DNA of 18,995 nucleotides from DTU078 sp033808535 (lineage in GTDB: Bacteria; Bacillota; Clostridia; Oscillospirales; CAG-272). The notes under the pieces were generated by a model. The model worked only from the letters and a program-made list of their open reading frames with translations, was not told where the DNA came from and searched no databases. Shown here in pieces: positions 1-6,536 of this stretch. The stretch covers positions 1-18,995 of the forward strand of contig JAPXNL010000029.1 of the NCBI GenBank assembly GCA_033808535.1, read 5' to 3'. Position numbers and translations under genes: made by a program. Each line of letters begins with the position of its first letter. The first letter of the stretch is position 1.

Positions 1-2
1 AC

Positions 3-554
3 GAGATGATCATCCGCTGCTCGAACTGGTTCCACAAATACGGCATCGCGCAGCTTACCTACAACATAATCGGTCTGCCCTACGAAGACATACACAAAGC
101 GCTGAAAACCATCAAGCTGAACGCGCGCATAAAGAGCGACCGGGTTATCCCCAACATTTTCTACCCCTACGAGGGCACGCCGCTCTATGAAATATCGAAA
201 GAGGCAGGATTTCTGCCCGAAGGCGACATTACAAAGCGGCGGGTCCCGCTTGTCCAGCCCCAGTTTCCGGAGGAGCAGGTGCTGTTTATCGAGGCATACT
301 TCATGTTCTTCGTCAAGCGGTACAGGCGCGCGTTTTCGCTGCCGCCGGCGCTGGGTAAACCGTATGAGCGCTTCCTCGACAAGTGCGTGACGGGCAGATT
401 TGTGCCGCATAAGTTCCTTGTGCGGCTGCATGACGGCTTTGTGGTCGTGCGCAACGCGATAAAAGACCTGCTTATCAACCGCATGCCGAAATTCTATGTG
501 ATGCTCAGAAAACTCAAGCACCGCAAGCGTGCAGCAAAGAAGGTAAGTTCATAA
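3..554 (+). CDS. Radical SAM protein, C-terminal part (5' end outside window)
   Basis: The reading frame is open from the window edge, so the true start and the CxxxCxxC cluster motif lie upstream. The visible 183 residues include a segment typical of the end of the radical SAM barrel in cobalamin-binding-type radical SAM proteins (COG1032/BchE-like): YNIIGLPYEDIHKALKTI followed by NIFYPYEGTPLYEISKEAGF. The last ~80 residues are basic (RKLKHRKRAAKK near the end) and hold no motif I recognise. The stop is one base before the ATG of the ferredoxin, so the two are almost certainly cotranscribed and the ferredoxin may supply electrons to this enzyme. The substrate cannot be inferred. The family call is good; the subfamily is tentative because the N-terminal half is missing. 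Confidence 0.8.
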   Translation, partial: EMIIRCSNWFHKYGIAQLTYNIIGLPYEDIHKALKTIKLNARIKSDRVIPNIFYPYEGTPLYEISKEAGFLPEGDITKRRVPLVQPQFPEEQVLFIEAYFMFFVKRYRRAFSLPPALGKPYERFLDKCVTGRFVPHKFLVRLHDGFVVVRNAIKDLLINRMPKFYVMLRKLKHRKRAAKKVSS

Positions 555-555
555 A

Positions 556-747
556 ATGGCAAATAAAAACGTTTATTCAATCGACCGCGACAAGTGCATT
601 TCCTGCGGCACCTGCGATGTGCAGTGCGCGCGCGGCGCGATTTTAATCAGCGAAGAAGGCAAGTTTTCGATAGATTTCGAAAAATGCATTTCCTGCGGAA
701 TCTGCTTCCGCGACTGCCCCGTTGACGCAATCGTAAAACAGGAATAG
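556..747 (+). CDS. 2[4Fe-4S] ferredoxin
   Basis: A 63-residue bacterial ferredoxin with two CxxCxxCxxxC motifs: C14, C17, C20, C24 and C44, C47, C50, C54. The second ends in the usual CP (C54-P55), while the first ends C24-A25 instead of CP, a mild deviation. Such proteins are small cytoplasmic electron carriers binding two [4Fe-4S] clusters. The ATG is one base after the stop of the radical SAM gene, so it belongs to that operon and is probably translated by coupling. A role as reductant for the upstream radical SAM enzyme is inferred from position only. Length and cysteine spacing are normal for clostridial ferredoxins. Confidence 0.93.
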   Translation: MANKNVYSIDRDKCISCGTCDVQCARGAILISEEGKFSIDFEKCISCGICFRDCPVDAIVKQE

Positions 748-798
748 CCAGCTGCACTCGCCATAAATATTTTGATACAATTGTCTGCCAGAAGACTT

Positions 799-816
799 TG
801 GTGACAAATGTCACCA
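799..816. promoter_or_regulatory. 18-bp perfect palindrome, possible operator
   Basis: TGGTGACA-AA-TGTCACCA is a perfect 8+8 inverted repeat with a two-base centre, lying 35 bases before the -35 box at 851. It has no following T-run (the next bases are TAGTATGAAAA), so it does not look like a terminator for the ferredoxin operon. The size and symmetry fit a dimeric repressor or activator site, but I cannot assign a regulator family. Confidence 0.4.
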
Positions 817-850
817 TAGTATGAAAATAATGGTGCAATTTAAAAAAGCA

Positions 851-879
851 TTGACAAAATGCCGGGGGTAGTATAAAAT
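851..879 (+). promoter_or_regulatory. Sigma-A type promoter for the DUF1292 gene
   Basis: TTGACA (851-856), 17-base spacer, TAAAAT (874-879). A second AT-rich TATAAT-like run follows directly. The leader of about 105 bases to the ATG at 991 contains a 7-bp hairpin, TTTGCCG/CGGCAAA, around 923-942. Confidence 0.7.
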
Positions 880-990
880 ATAATCAAGCGGCATATAAAC
901 TAATCACATATGCACATTGCTTTTGCCGGTCGAGCGGCAAATAAATATAAGGCACGCCAGCGAATGCGCGCCCATAATACGGAGGGTTAT

Positions 991-1314
991 ATGGCAGAAG
1001 AGCTTTTTGGCGACGAGATCTACACTCTCACTGATGACGAAGGAAACGAAAACCAATTTGAGCTGATCGGCAGCCACGAGCTTGACGGCGTAACCTACCT
1101 GGCGCTGGTCCCCCTCGATGAGAAGGGTGAAGACCACGAGGAGGGCGAATACGTCATCCTTAAGGTGGAACTTGACGACAACGGTGAAGAGGTGCTCGTC
1201 ACCATCGACGACGACGACGAGTTCGACCGTATAGCAGACATTTTCGACGAAGAGCTTTTCGGCGAAATCGATTATGACGACGACGCCGAGGGCGACGATT
1301 TCGACGAGGAATAA
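991..1314 (+). CDS. DUF1292 family acidic protein
   Basis: A 107-residue protein. The ATG at 991 is chosen over an upstream in-frame one at 910 because GGAGGG lies at 981-986 with ideal spacing, and because the DUF1292 core (EIYTLTDDEGNENQFELIG, then YLALVPLD, then EYVILKVELDDNGEEVLVTI) starts just after it. The family is common in Bacillota (B. subtilis YrzB is a member) and its function is unknown. The last ~35 residues are almost all Asp/Glu (DEFDRIADIFDEELFGEIDY and a further D/E run), longer and more acidic than the core needs. It has its own promoter (851-879) and is followed by the putative structured RNA, not by another gene. Family call is confident; role is unknown. Confidence 0.9.
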   Translation: MAEELFGDEIYTLTDDEGNENQFELIGSHELDGVTYLALVPLDEKGEDHEEGEYVILKVELDDNGEEVLVTIDDDDEFDRIADIFDEELFGEIDYDDDAEGDDFDEE

Positions 1315-1365
1315 TCCGGCGAGAGTCGGCAAAAATAAAATCAAGCATTAAAACTTCGAATTTCT

Positions 1366-1715
1366 CAACCGCCAGTTGCACCGCTTGACGGTGCGGCGGT
1401 GAGTAACCTGCCGCGTACGTGACACCGGTAATTAAAACCCACATCAGATAATTGGAACCTGGCTTCCGCGCCGGGTATGCAGACCTCCTCCCCCGCCCTG
1501 CAAGCCACGGCGGCAAGGAGACGCTGGGAGCACAAAAGCGCGGAGAGGGTACCTACCTTGCGAGAGCAGGGTTCTTCAATTCCGGTCGCGTCCCTGGGGG
1601 CGCGTAGCACGGCACGGTGGGGAATTTGATGGTACAACCCCATCGTTTTGAATGGGATAAATGCTGCTCAAAGCGACGGGATAACCGGTAAAACGGTTAT
1701 CCCGCCGGCATTTTC
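1366..1715 (+). ncRNA. Putative structured non-coding RNA
   Basis: This stretch has no credible gene but holds many helices: ACCGCC/GGCGGT (1368-1373/1395-1400) enclosing GCACCG/CGGTGC; a long-range stem AATTG-GAACC (1450-1459) with GGTTC-TT-CAATT (1570-1581); inside it CTCCT/AGGAG (1485-1489/1516-1520) enclosing CCGCC/GGCGG, then CGCT/AGCG (1522-1525/1537-1540) and CTTGC-GAGA-GCAGG (1557-1570), which has a GNRA tetraloop on the plus strand; after it CGCG/CGCG at 1587-1604 and GGTGGGG/CCCCATC (1616-1622/1638-1644). It ends in a terminator-like hairpin at 1677-1704. Size and multi-branch layout recall Clostridia RNAs such as the raiA motif, but I cannot verify this. The 5' boundary and promoter are not clear. 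It could also be a long leader of the DUF1080 gene. Confidence 0.55.
1677..1714 (+). terminator. Hairpin ending the putative structured RNA
   Basis: CGGGATAACCG (1677-1687) pairs perfectly with CGGTTATCCCG (1694-1704), an 11-bp stem with loop GTAAAA. The T-tract is weak and delayed (TTTT at 1711-1714), so termination may be partial and allow read-through into the DUF1080 gene. Confidence 0.55.
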
Positions 1716-1765
1716 GGGGGTATAAACGGATTTTTATAAAAATATAAAACAGAAGGTGTGAGAAA

Positions 1766-2350
1766 ATGGCGCATAAGAAAACAGTGCTTTTCGACGGAAC
1801 AAGCCTTGACGGCTGGTATTCGATGTCCGACGGCAGTCCCGCAAAGTGGAAGCTTGAGGACGGCGTGGTCACTGTCGGCCGCGACTGCATCGTGTCGCGC
1901 TTCGAGTACGGCGACGCGCACATCCACGTTGAGTTCCGCATACCGGATATGCCGGAAGCCCACGGACAGGGCAAGGGCAACAGCGGCGTGTATGTGCACG
2001 GCTGCTATGAGATTCAAGTGCTCGACTCTTACGGCAAAAACCCTCCGGATCAAAGCGATTGCTCCGCCATATACGGAATGCACGCACCGCTGACAAACGC
2101 CTGCCTGCCCCCGCTGGAGTGGCAAACCTATGACATCTACATCCGCGCGCCCCGCTTTGACGGCGACAATATGACAGAGTGTGCGCGCATGACACTGCTC
2201 CACAACGGCATAGTGGTACATAACAACGTCCTGCTCCCGCGCGCCACGCCCGGCGGTCCTATCCACCGTCCGGTTCCGCGCGGCCCGCTGATGCTGCAGG
2301 ATCACGGCAACCCCGTTTCCTTCCGCAACATCTGGATTGAGGAGCTTTAA
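1766..2350 (+). CDS. DUF1080 (3-keto-disaccharide hydrolase-like) protein
   Basis: A 194-residue single-domain protein with the concanavalin-like beta-sandwich pattern of DUF1080: an opening LFDGTSLDGWYS, a middle GNSGVYVHGCYEIQVLDSYG, and a closing LMLQDHGNPVSFRNIWIEEL. Family members hydrolyse 3-keto-glycosides or bind sugars, and many are secreted. This one has no signal peptide (it starts MAHKKTVLFDG) and would be cytoplasmic. The start is supported by AGAAGG at 1751-1756, nine bases before the ATG. It is monocistronic by layout: a strong terminator follows at 2368, and the structured RNA with its hairpin precedes. No 3-keto-sugar dehydrogenase is seen nearby, so the substrate is unknown. 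Confidence 0.87.
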   Translation: MAHKKTVLFDGTSLDGWYSMSDGSPAKWKLEDGVVTVGRDCIVSRFEYGDAHIHVEFRIPDMPEAHGQGKGNSGVYVHGCYEIQVLDSYGKNPPDQSDCSAIYGMHAPLTNACLPPLEWQTYDIYIRAPRFDGDNMTECARMTLLHNGIVVHNNVLLPRATPGGPIHRPVPRGPLMLQDHGNPVSFRNIWIEEL

Positions 2351-2367
2351 TCGACAGTACATAAGAT

Positions 2368-2402
2368 CCGCCCGGTATTTACGTTACCGGGCGGCTTTTT
2401 TT
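2368..2402 (+). terminator. Rho-independent terminator after DUF1080 gene
   Basis: CCGCCCGGTA (2368-2377) pairs perfectly with TACCGGGCGG (2385-2394), loop of seven bases, followed by C and a seven-T run (2396-2402). Confidence 0.93.
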
Positions 2403-2498
2403 ACGGCACGGATGTATCATAGCCTCATATAATAATATATGAACGCATAAGTCTGCGACCTGTGCGATTTTACGGAAACAACAATCCGAGGTGAAAAA

Positions 2499-2960
2499 AT
2501 GTTTAACGGTAACAGAAACGGCAGAAACCGCTCCGGCAAATACACGCCGAGAGATACCGGGCCGTTCCCGAATGTCGTGTCGATCAGAACCGAGGCTCTG
2601 CGCAACGACAACTTCCGTGCGGCAGTCTGGACAGGCGAGCACCTTCAGGCAACGGTGATGAGCATAATGCCCGGCGAGGATATCGGGCTGGAGATACATC
2701 CTGATACAGATCAGTTTTTCTACATAATGCTGGGTCGCGGTGTCGCGATGATGGGCGAATCGATGGATAACCTGGACCTCGAATCGCCAATTTTTGCCGG
2801 CGACGCGATCTTCGTTCCGGCAGGAACATGGCACAATCTGGCAAACGTAAGCCGCTCACCCTTGAAATTTGTGACCATCTACGCTCCGCCCGAGCATCCT
2901 GCAGGCACCGTCCATCCGACAAAAGCTGACGCCGAAGCCGACGAAGAGTCGCCCTACTGA
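2499..2960 (+). CDS. Cupin domain protein
   Basis: A 153-residue single cupin barrel. Motif 1 is GLEIHPDTDQFFYIMLGRG (metal ligands likely the His and the acidic/Gln residues of HPDTDQ). Motif 2 is GDAIFVPAGTWHNLAN with the usual PxGxxH. The first ~20 residues are polar and rich in Asn, Arg and Gly, and the tail is acidic and low-complexity (ADAEADEESPY). It resembles mannose-6-phosphate isomerase-like small cupins, whose functions are diverse, so no substrate is proposed. GAGGTG at 2489-2494 sets the ATG. Upstream there is a TATAAT at 2428-2433 but no good -35. A terminator-like hairpin follows at 3048. Confidence 0.9.
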   Translation: MFNGNRNGRNRSGKYTPRDTGPFPNVVSIRTEALRNDNFRAAVWTGEHLQATVMSIMPGEDIGLEIHPDTDQFFYIMLGRGVAMMGESMDNLDLESPIFAGDAIFVPAGTWHNLANVSRSPLKFVTIYAPPEHPAGTVHPTKADAEADEESPY

Positions 2961-3047
2961 CCGCGGACGGCACATAACCGCAGCGTTATGCTCTGCCTTT
3001 CTGCCGGCGCATACGGCGGCATGTATAACGCAAAAATAATGCTGTAT

Positions 3048-3082
3048 AGGGAGCGTGTGGAACATGCTCCCTGTTTGTATTT
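3048..3082 (+). terminator. Terminator-like hairpin after the cupin gene
   Basis: AGGGAGCGTG (3048-3057) pairs with CATGCTCCCT (3063-3072), ten pairs with one G-T, loop TGGAA, followed by GTTTGTATTT. The T-tract is interrupted. Confidence 0.7.
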
Positions 3083-3397
3083 GGCGGCGGCGTCAGCCGC
3101 AGGTATGGAATAATCAAACGTGATAGCATCGACCGCAGACGCAGAAAGAAACCGACGCGGCGTACAAAAACACTAACCGTTTGGGACACCGCCAATGGTG
3201 TCCGGCGGTGTCACCACCTGCTAAAGCCTCAGCATGTTAATTACATCTGTGCAAACACTGCAGGTTTGCGCTAAAACTCTGCGGCTTTTGCCAACGGGGG
3301 AGGTATCCCCCGCGCTCCCTTTGGTGCAACCGTAGCGGGTTTATACTGAAATACGCTGATTTATAGTCGTTGTTGCACCGCTGATGTCAATCCGCTC
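3083..3397. other. Gene-free region with several inverted repeats
   Basis: No credible coding sequence. It contains two overlapping, mutually exclusive hairpins: GGACACC/GGTGTCC (3184-3190/3197-3203) and GACACCGCC/GGCGGTGTC (3185-3193/3204-3212). Further on are GCAAAC/GTTTGC (3251-3256/3264-3269), CGGGGG/CCCCCG (3295-3300/3307-3312), and GGTGCAAC/GTTGCACC (3323-3330/3372-3379), the last enclosing TAGCG/CGCTG. Together these may be a small structured RNA or clustered repeats. They lie upstream of, not inside, the transcript started by the promoter at 3398. Confidence 0.45.
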
Positions 3398-3426
3398 TTG
3401 ATTTATCTCCCGCGATATGCTATACT
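3398..3426 (+). promoter_or_regulatory. Sigma-A type promoter for the membrane protein/metK unit
   Basis: TTGATT (3398-3403), 17-base spacer, TATACT (3421-3426). The TTG that could act as a far-upstream start codon of the next gene is part of this -35 box, which argues for the ATG at 3467 instead. Confidence 0.75.
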
Positions 3427-3466
3427 TGTTAAAGCGACAAAAAATTTCTTTCCGGACGGAGGCGCC

Positions 3467-5155
3467 ATGTGTGCTGAAAGGCGAAAGCGCACCGGACGGC
3501 GCGTTCCGCGCAGGCCCGTACGCAATGATGATACCCCGACCCGCACGGGGACTATCGGGACATATATAGCGTCGCTGATACGCGGACGCGGACTTGCGGG
3601 CGGCGCACTGCTCGTTCTCCTTTCGGCGGCAAGGTTTACAGCGTCCGGATTTGCATATTACCCTCAGCTTGACGACTATATACAGTATTACAAATATACG
3701 GCGCTCTGCTCTCCGGCGGAAGCGGTTATTAAATACGGCATGCTCGCCGCGCGCCCGCTGTCCAACGCAGCCGACGTGTTCGTCTGGGCGAACTTCTGGG
3801 GCTGCCTTTTCGCGGCGGTTTTGATTATATCGCTGCTTTATGCCGCGTCTGCCATAATGTTCCGTCAGGTATTCACGCGGCTCTTCCCCGCCGTATTCGA
3901 CGGCGCGGGCGGGACAGCTTTTGTACTGCTGTACCTGCTTTTGCCGCTCAACATCGAGGGCACATACTGGCTTTCGGCATCGACCCGCGTGGTGTGCGGA
4001 CTTTTCTGGACGGCGCTCTCCGCTCTGCTTTTCATCCGGTGGCTAGAGGACACCCGACTGCGTTATGCAGTGGCGTTTGCCATCACCCAGCTGCTTGCGA
4101 TGGCATCATACGAGCAGGCGCTTATGCTCACCGTGGCGCTCACCGTGCTGATCGCGTTCGTTTTTTGGGGGCGGAGCCGGCTTGACACGATTTTAGCGCT
4201 GCTTACTTTGTCGAACGGGCTGTTTTATTGGGGATTTATCTTGCTCTTCCGCGGCAAAAGCGCGCTTTACGCGAATGCGTACGGCGCGGTTTCGCCGTTT
4301 ACGGCGTATTTCTGGACAGACCATCTGCCGCATGTCATAAAGCAGTTTGCAGCCGCGTTTGTCGGCGGCGGGGCGCTGACGATCATCCGTGGTGCTGTGC
4401 GCGGCGCGGAATTGATTTTCTCAGACGGCAGGATAGCGTTCGCGCTGCTGACGCTTGTATGCGCGGGACTCACATTCGCGTATATGTTTGCTGGCAGATC
4501 TGCGCTGGACGAGCCGCAAAAACAGGCAGCCAACGCTCCTGTGCGGCTTCTGCTCCCGCTTGCGGCAGGCATTATGCTCGCCGCCGCGCCGCTCGTGCCG
4601 CATGTTGTGAAAGCCAACCCCTGGTTTTCGCTGCGGGGCACGGTATGCAGCCTGCCCGGAATATCGCTCTGCGCTCAGGCTGTTTTTACATATGCCTCAC
4701 ACCTAATCAGAGAGCGGCTCGGAGCAAAACAAGCGCTGCGGCATATATCCGCCGCGGCAGGCGCGCTGTTTGTCGCTGTTTGCTTTGTGGCGACTGCGTC
4801 GGAGCTTGACGACTACAGGCTTACATACTACCATGACAACGCCGTTATGTCGGCGATAAGCGAAGCAATCCCGCTTGAAAGCGCGGCGGGGCGAATAGCG
4901 CTTGTCGGTGTTGAGCCAAACTACCTTGCGGAGCAAAACTTTTACTATCACGAGCATATCCACGGCGTCACGGAAAGCGACTGGGCGCTCTCCGGCGCGC
5001 TGTATGCCTACAGCGGCGGGACGCTCGACCCGTCGGCGCGGTTCGTGCCTCTTGCGTCAGACGCCGCCGTGCAGGTGTTTGCCGGCGACAGCGGCGGATA
5101 TGATGAAATCTATATATACGCGGACGGGAAATTCGTACGCGCGGACATAAATTGA
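3467..5155 (+). CDS. Polytopic membrane protein, possible GT-C type glycosyltransferase
   Basis: A 562-residue integral membrane protein. The ATG at 3467 has GGAGG at 3458-3462, and the promoter at 3398-3426 excludes the earlier TTG. The N-terminus is strongly basic (RRKRTGRRVPRRPVR). A first membrane segment lies at about 43-63, followed by YYPQLDDYIQYYKY with Asp69-Asp70 in the first outside loop. About ten more hydrophobic segments follow, then a ~100-residue hydrophilic tail beginning SELDDYRLTYYHDN. A DD pair just after the first membrane helix is the pattern of GT-C glycosyltransferases such as the GtrII-like group, which transfer sugars from lipid carriers outside the membrane. That assignment is inference. 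It is followed 31 bases later by metK, probably cotranscribed, with no obvious functional link. Confidence 0.72.
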   Translation: MCAERRKRTGRRVPRRPVRNDDTPTRTGTIGTYIASLIRGRGLAGGALLVLLSAARFTASGFAYYPQLDDYIQYYKYTALCSPAEAVIKYGMLAARPLSNAADVFVWANFWGCLFAAVLIISLLYAASAIMFRQVFTRLFPAVFDGAGGTAFVLLYLLLPLNIEGTYWLSASTRVVCGLFWTALSALLFIRWLEDTRLRYAVAFAITQLLAMASYEQALMLTVALTVLIAFVFWGRSRLDTILALLTLSNGLFYWGFILLFRGKSALYANAYGAVSPFTAYFWTDHLPHVIKQFAAAFVGGGALTIIRGAVRGAELIFSDGRIAFALLTLVCAGLTFAYMFAGRSALDEPQKQAANAPVRLLLPLAAGIMLAAAPLVPHVVKANPWFSLRGTVCSLPGISLCAQAVFTYASHLIRERLGAKQALRHISAAAGALFVAVCFVATASELDDYRLTYYHDNAVMSAISEAIPLESAAGRIALVGVEPNYLAEQNFYYHEHIHGVTESDWALSGALYAYSGGTLDPSARFVPLASDAAVQVFAGDSGGYDEIYIYADGKFVRADIN

Positions 5156-5186
5156 ATTTTTGAAAATATCAGGAGAAATATCTATA

Positions 5187-6350
5187 ATGAAGAAGCTGTT
5201 TACTTCGGAATCGGTTACTGAAGGACATCCCGACAAAATGTGCGATCTCATCTCGGATGCGATACTCGACGAGCTGCTGCGCGCCGACCCGTTCTCCCGT
5301 GTCGCATGCGAAACCACAACCACGACGGGTATTGTCAGCGTGATGGGCGAGATAACCACAAATGCGTATGTTGACATACAGGGCGTCGTGCGTGAGACCG
5401 TGCGCGAGATCGGGTACGACCGCGCAAAATATGGCTTCGACTGCGACACCTGCGCCGTCGTTTCATCCATCCACGAGCAGTCGCCCGACATCGCGCTTGG
5501 CGTCAACCAGTCGCTTGAGGCGAAGACGGGACAGATCACCGACGGCTATGACATCGGCGCCGGCGACCAGGGCATGATGTTCGGCTTTGCGGCAAACGAA
5601 ACGCCCGAGCTTATGCCTCTGCCGATATCGCTTGCCCACAAGCTGGCGAAAAAGCTCGCATCTGTCCGCAAGAGCCGCGAGCTTACCTACCTGCGTCCAG
5701 ACGGCAAGACCCAGGTGACAATAGAATATGAAGGCGACCGGCCTGTCCGCGTGGACACCGTGGTCGTATCCACCCAGCATGACCCGGATGTGTCGCTTGA
5801 CACAATCCGTGCAGATATAATCGAGCATGTTATAAAGCCGACCATACCCGCCGATTTCCTCGATTCCGACACGAAATACTTCATCAACCCGACCGGGCGG
5901 TTTGTGATTGGCGGTCCCATGGGCGACTCGGGTCTTACCGGGCGAAAGATAATCGTCGACACCTACGGCGGCTACTCACGGCACGGCGGCGGCGCGTTCT
6001 CGGGCAAGGATCCGACCAAGGTCGACCGCACCGGGGCATACGCGGCGCGCTATATAGCCAAAAACATTGTCGCGGCAGGGCTGGCCGACAAGTGCGAGGT
6101 TCAGCTTGCCTATGCCATCGGCGTCGCGCGGCCTGTATCGGTGATGGTCGAAACCTTCGGCACCGCGAAATCCAGCGAGGAACTCATCGTCAAGCGGATT
6201 CTGGAGAAGATCGACCTGCGTCCCGCGGCGCTTATCGACCGCTTTAACCTGCGCAGGCCTATTTACAAGCCTCTGGCTGCATACGGTCACATGGGCCGCG
6301 AGGATCTGCGCGCTCCGTGGGAGAATCTCGACATCGCTGCAAGCCTGTAA
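5187..6350 (+). CDS. metK: S-adenosylmethionine synthetase (methionine adenosyltransferase)
   Basis: A 387-residue MetK that makes SAM from methionine and ATP in the cytoplasm. Landmarks are GHPDK at 13-17, GAGDQG at 124-129 (the conserved ATP-region motif) and GGGAFSGKDPTKVDR at 267-281 (phosphate-binding loop). Length and all motifs are intact. AGGAGA at 5171-5176 supports the ATG at 5187 over an in-frame TTG at 5160. Many Bacillota carry a SAM riboswitch before metK; the 31-base gap to the preceding gene leaves no room for one and none is visible in the promoter leader at 3427-3466. A strong hairpin follows the stop. Confidence 0.98.
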   Translation: MKKLFTSESVTEGHPDKMCDLISDAILDELLRADPFSRVACETTTTTGIVSVMGEITTNAYVDIQGVVRETVREIGYDRAKYGFDCDTCAVVSSIHEQSPDIALGVNQSLEAKTGQITDGYDIGAGDQGMMFGFAANETPELMPLPISLAHKLAKKLASVRKSRELTYLRPDGKTQVTIEYEGDRPVRVDTVVVSTQHDPDVSLDTIRADIIEHVIKPTIPADFLDSDTKYFINPTGRFVIGGPMGDSGLTGRKIIVDTYGGYSRHGGGAFSGKDPTKVDRTGAYAARYIAKNIVAAGLADKCEVQLAYAIGVARPVSVMVETFGTAKSSEELIVKRILEKIDLRPAALIDRFNLRRPIYKPLAAYGHMGREDLRAPWENLDIAASL

Positions 6351-6357
6351 ATATACG

Positions 6358-6395
6358 GCAAGCGGCGGAGCTTTACATACGGCTCCGCCGCTTGC
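6358..6395. terminator. Strong hairpin after metK, lacking a T-run
   Basis: GCAAGCGGCGGAGC (6358-6371) pairs perfectly with GCTCCGCCGCTTGC (6382-6395): 14 pairs, ten-base loop. There is no T-run on either side, so it may pause RNA polymerase or protect the metK mRNA 3' end and need not terminate fully. Confidence 0.65.
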
Positions 6396-6443
6396 TAACA
6401 ACTGAGCATTGTGCGGCATAACCTGTTTACGGGTGATGCTTCT

Positions 6444-6536
6444 ATGACCGCACTTGCGGTTTTTTCACAGATTTTAATAGCGGTTTTTGCCGTTTACGGA
6501 ATTTATATGTTTATTAAGGAATGGTTTAGACTTTGA
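6444..6536 (+). CDS. 30-residue putative membrane peptide overlapping recD2 start
   Basis: A short reading frame, ATG at 6444 to TGA at 6534-6536, preceded by GGGTGA at 6431-6436 at normal spacing. The peptide starts MTALAVFSQILIAVFAVYGI and ends YMFIKEWFRL: one hydrophobic helix of about 20 residues followed by a short charged, aromatic tail, as in single-pass small membrane proteins. Its stop overlaps the recD2 ATG by one base (TGATG). recD2 has no well-placed ribosome site of its own (AAGGA at 6516-6520 is 15 bases away), so translation of the peptide may couple to recD2. I do not recognise a family. The alternative is that it is a leader peptide whose sequence does not matter. Confidence 0.6.
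   Translation: MTALAVFSQILIAVFAVYGIYMFIKEWFRL

Noticed and set aside
1395..1417. Stretch resembling the 16S rRNA segment with GGTGAGTAAC and CCTGCC
   Set aside because: The similarity covers only about 20 bases; the surrounding sequence does not follow 16S rRNA, and the local helices fit the putative structured RNA instead.
1605..1645. Possible T-box element (GGTGG followed by a C-rich arm) before the DUF1080 gene
   Set aside because: No conserved T-box AGGGTGGNACCGCG sequence or specifier stem is present, and the downstream gene is not an aminoacyl-tRNA synthetase or amino-acid gene.
4228..4809. Plus-strand open frame (193 codons) inside the membrane protein gene
   Set aside because: Cys/Arg/Ala-rich translation typical of a shifted frame; the other frame is a continuous polytopic membrane protein.
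5160..5186. TTG at 5160 as the metK start
   Set aside because: It lies before the AGGAGA ribosome site at 5171-5176; the conserved MetK N-terminus begins at the ATG at 5187.
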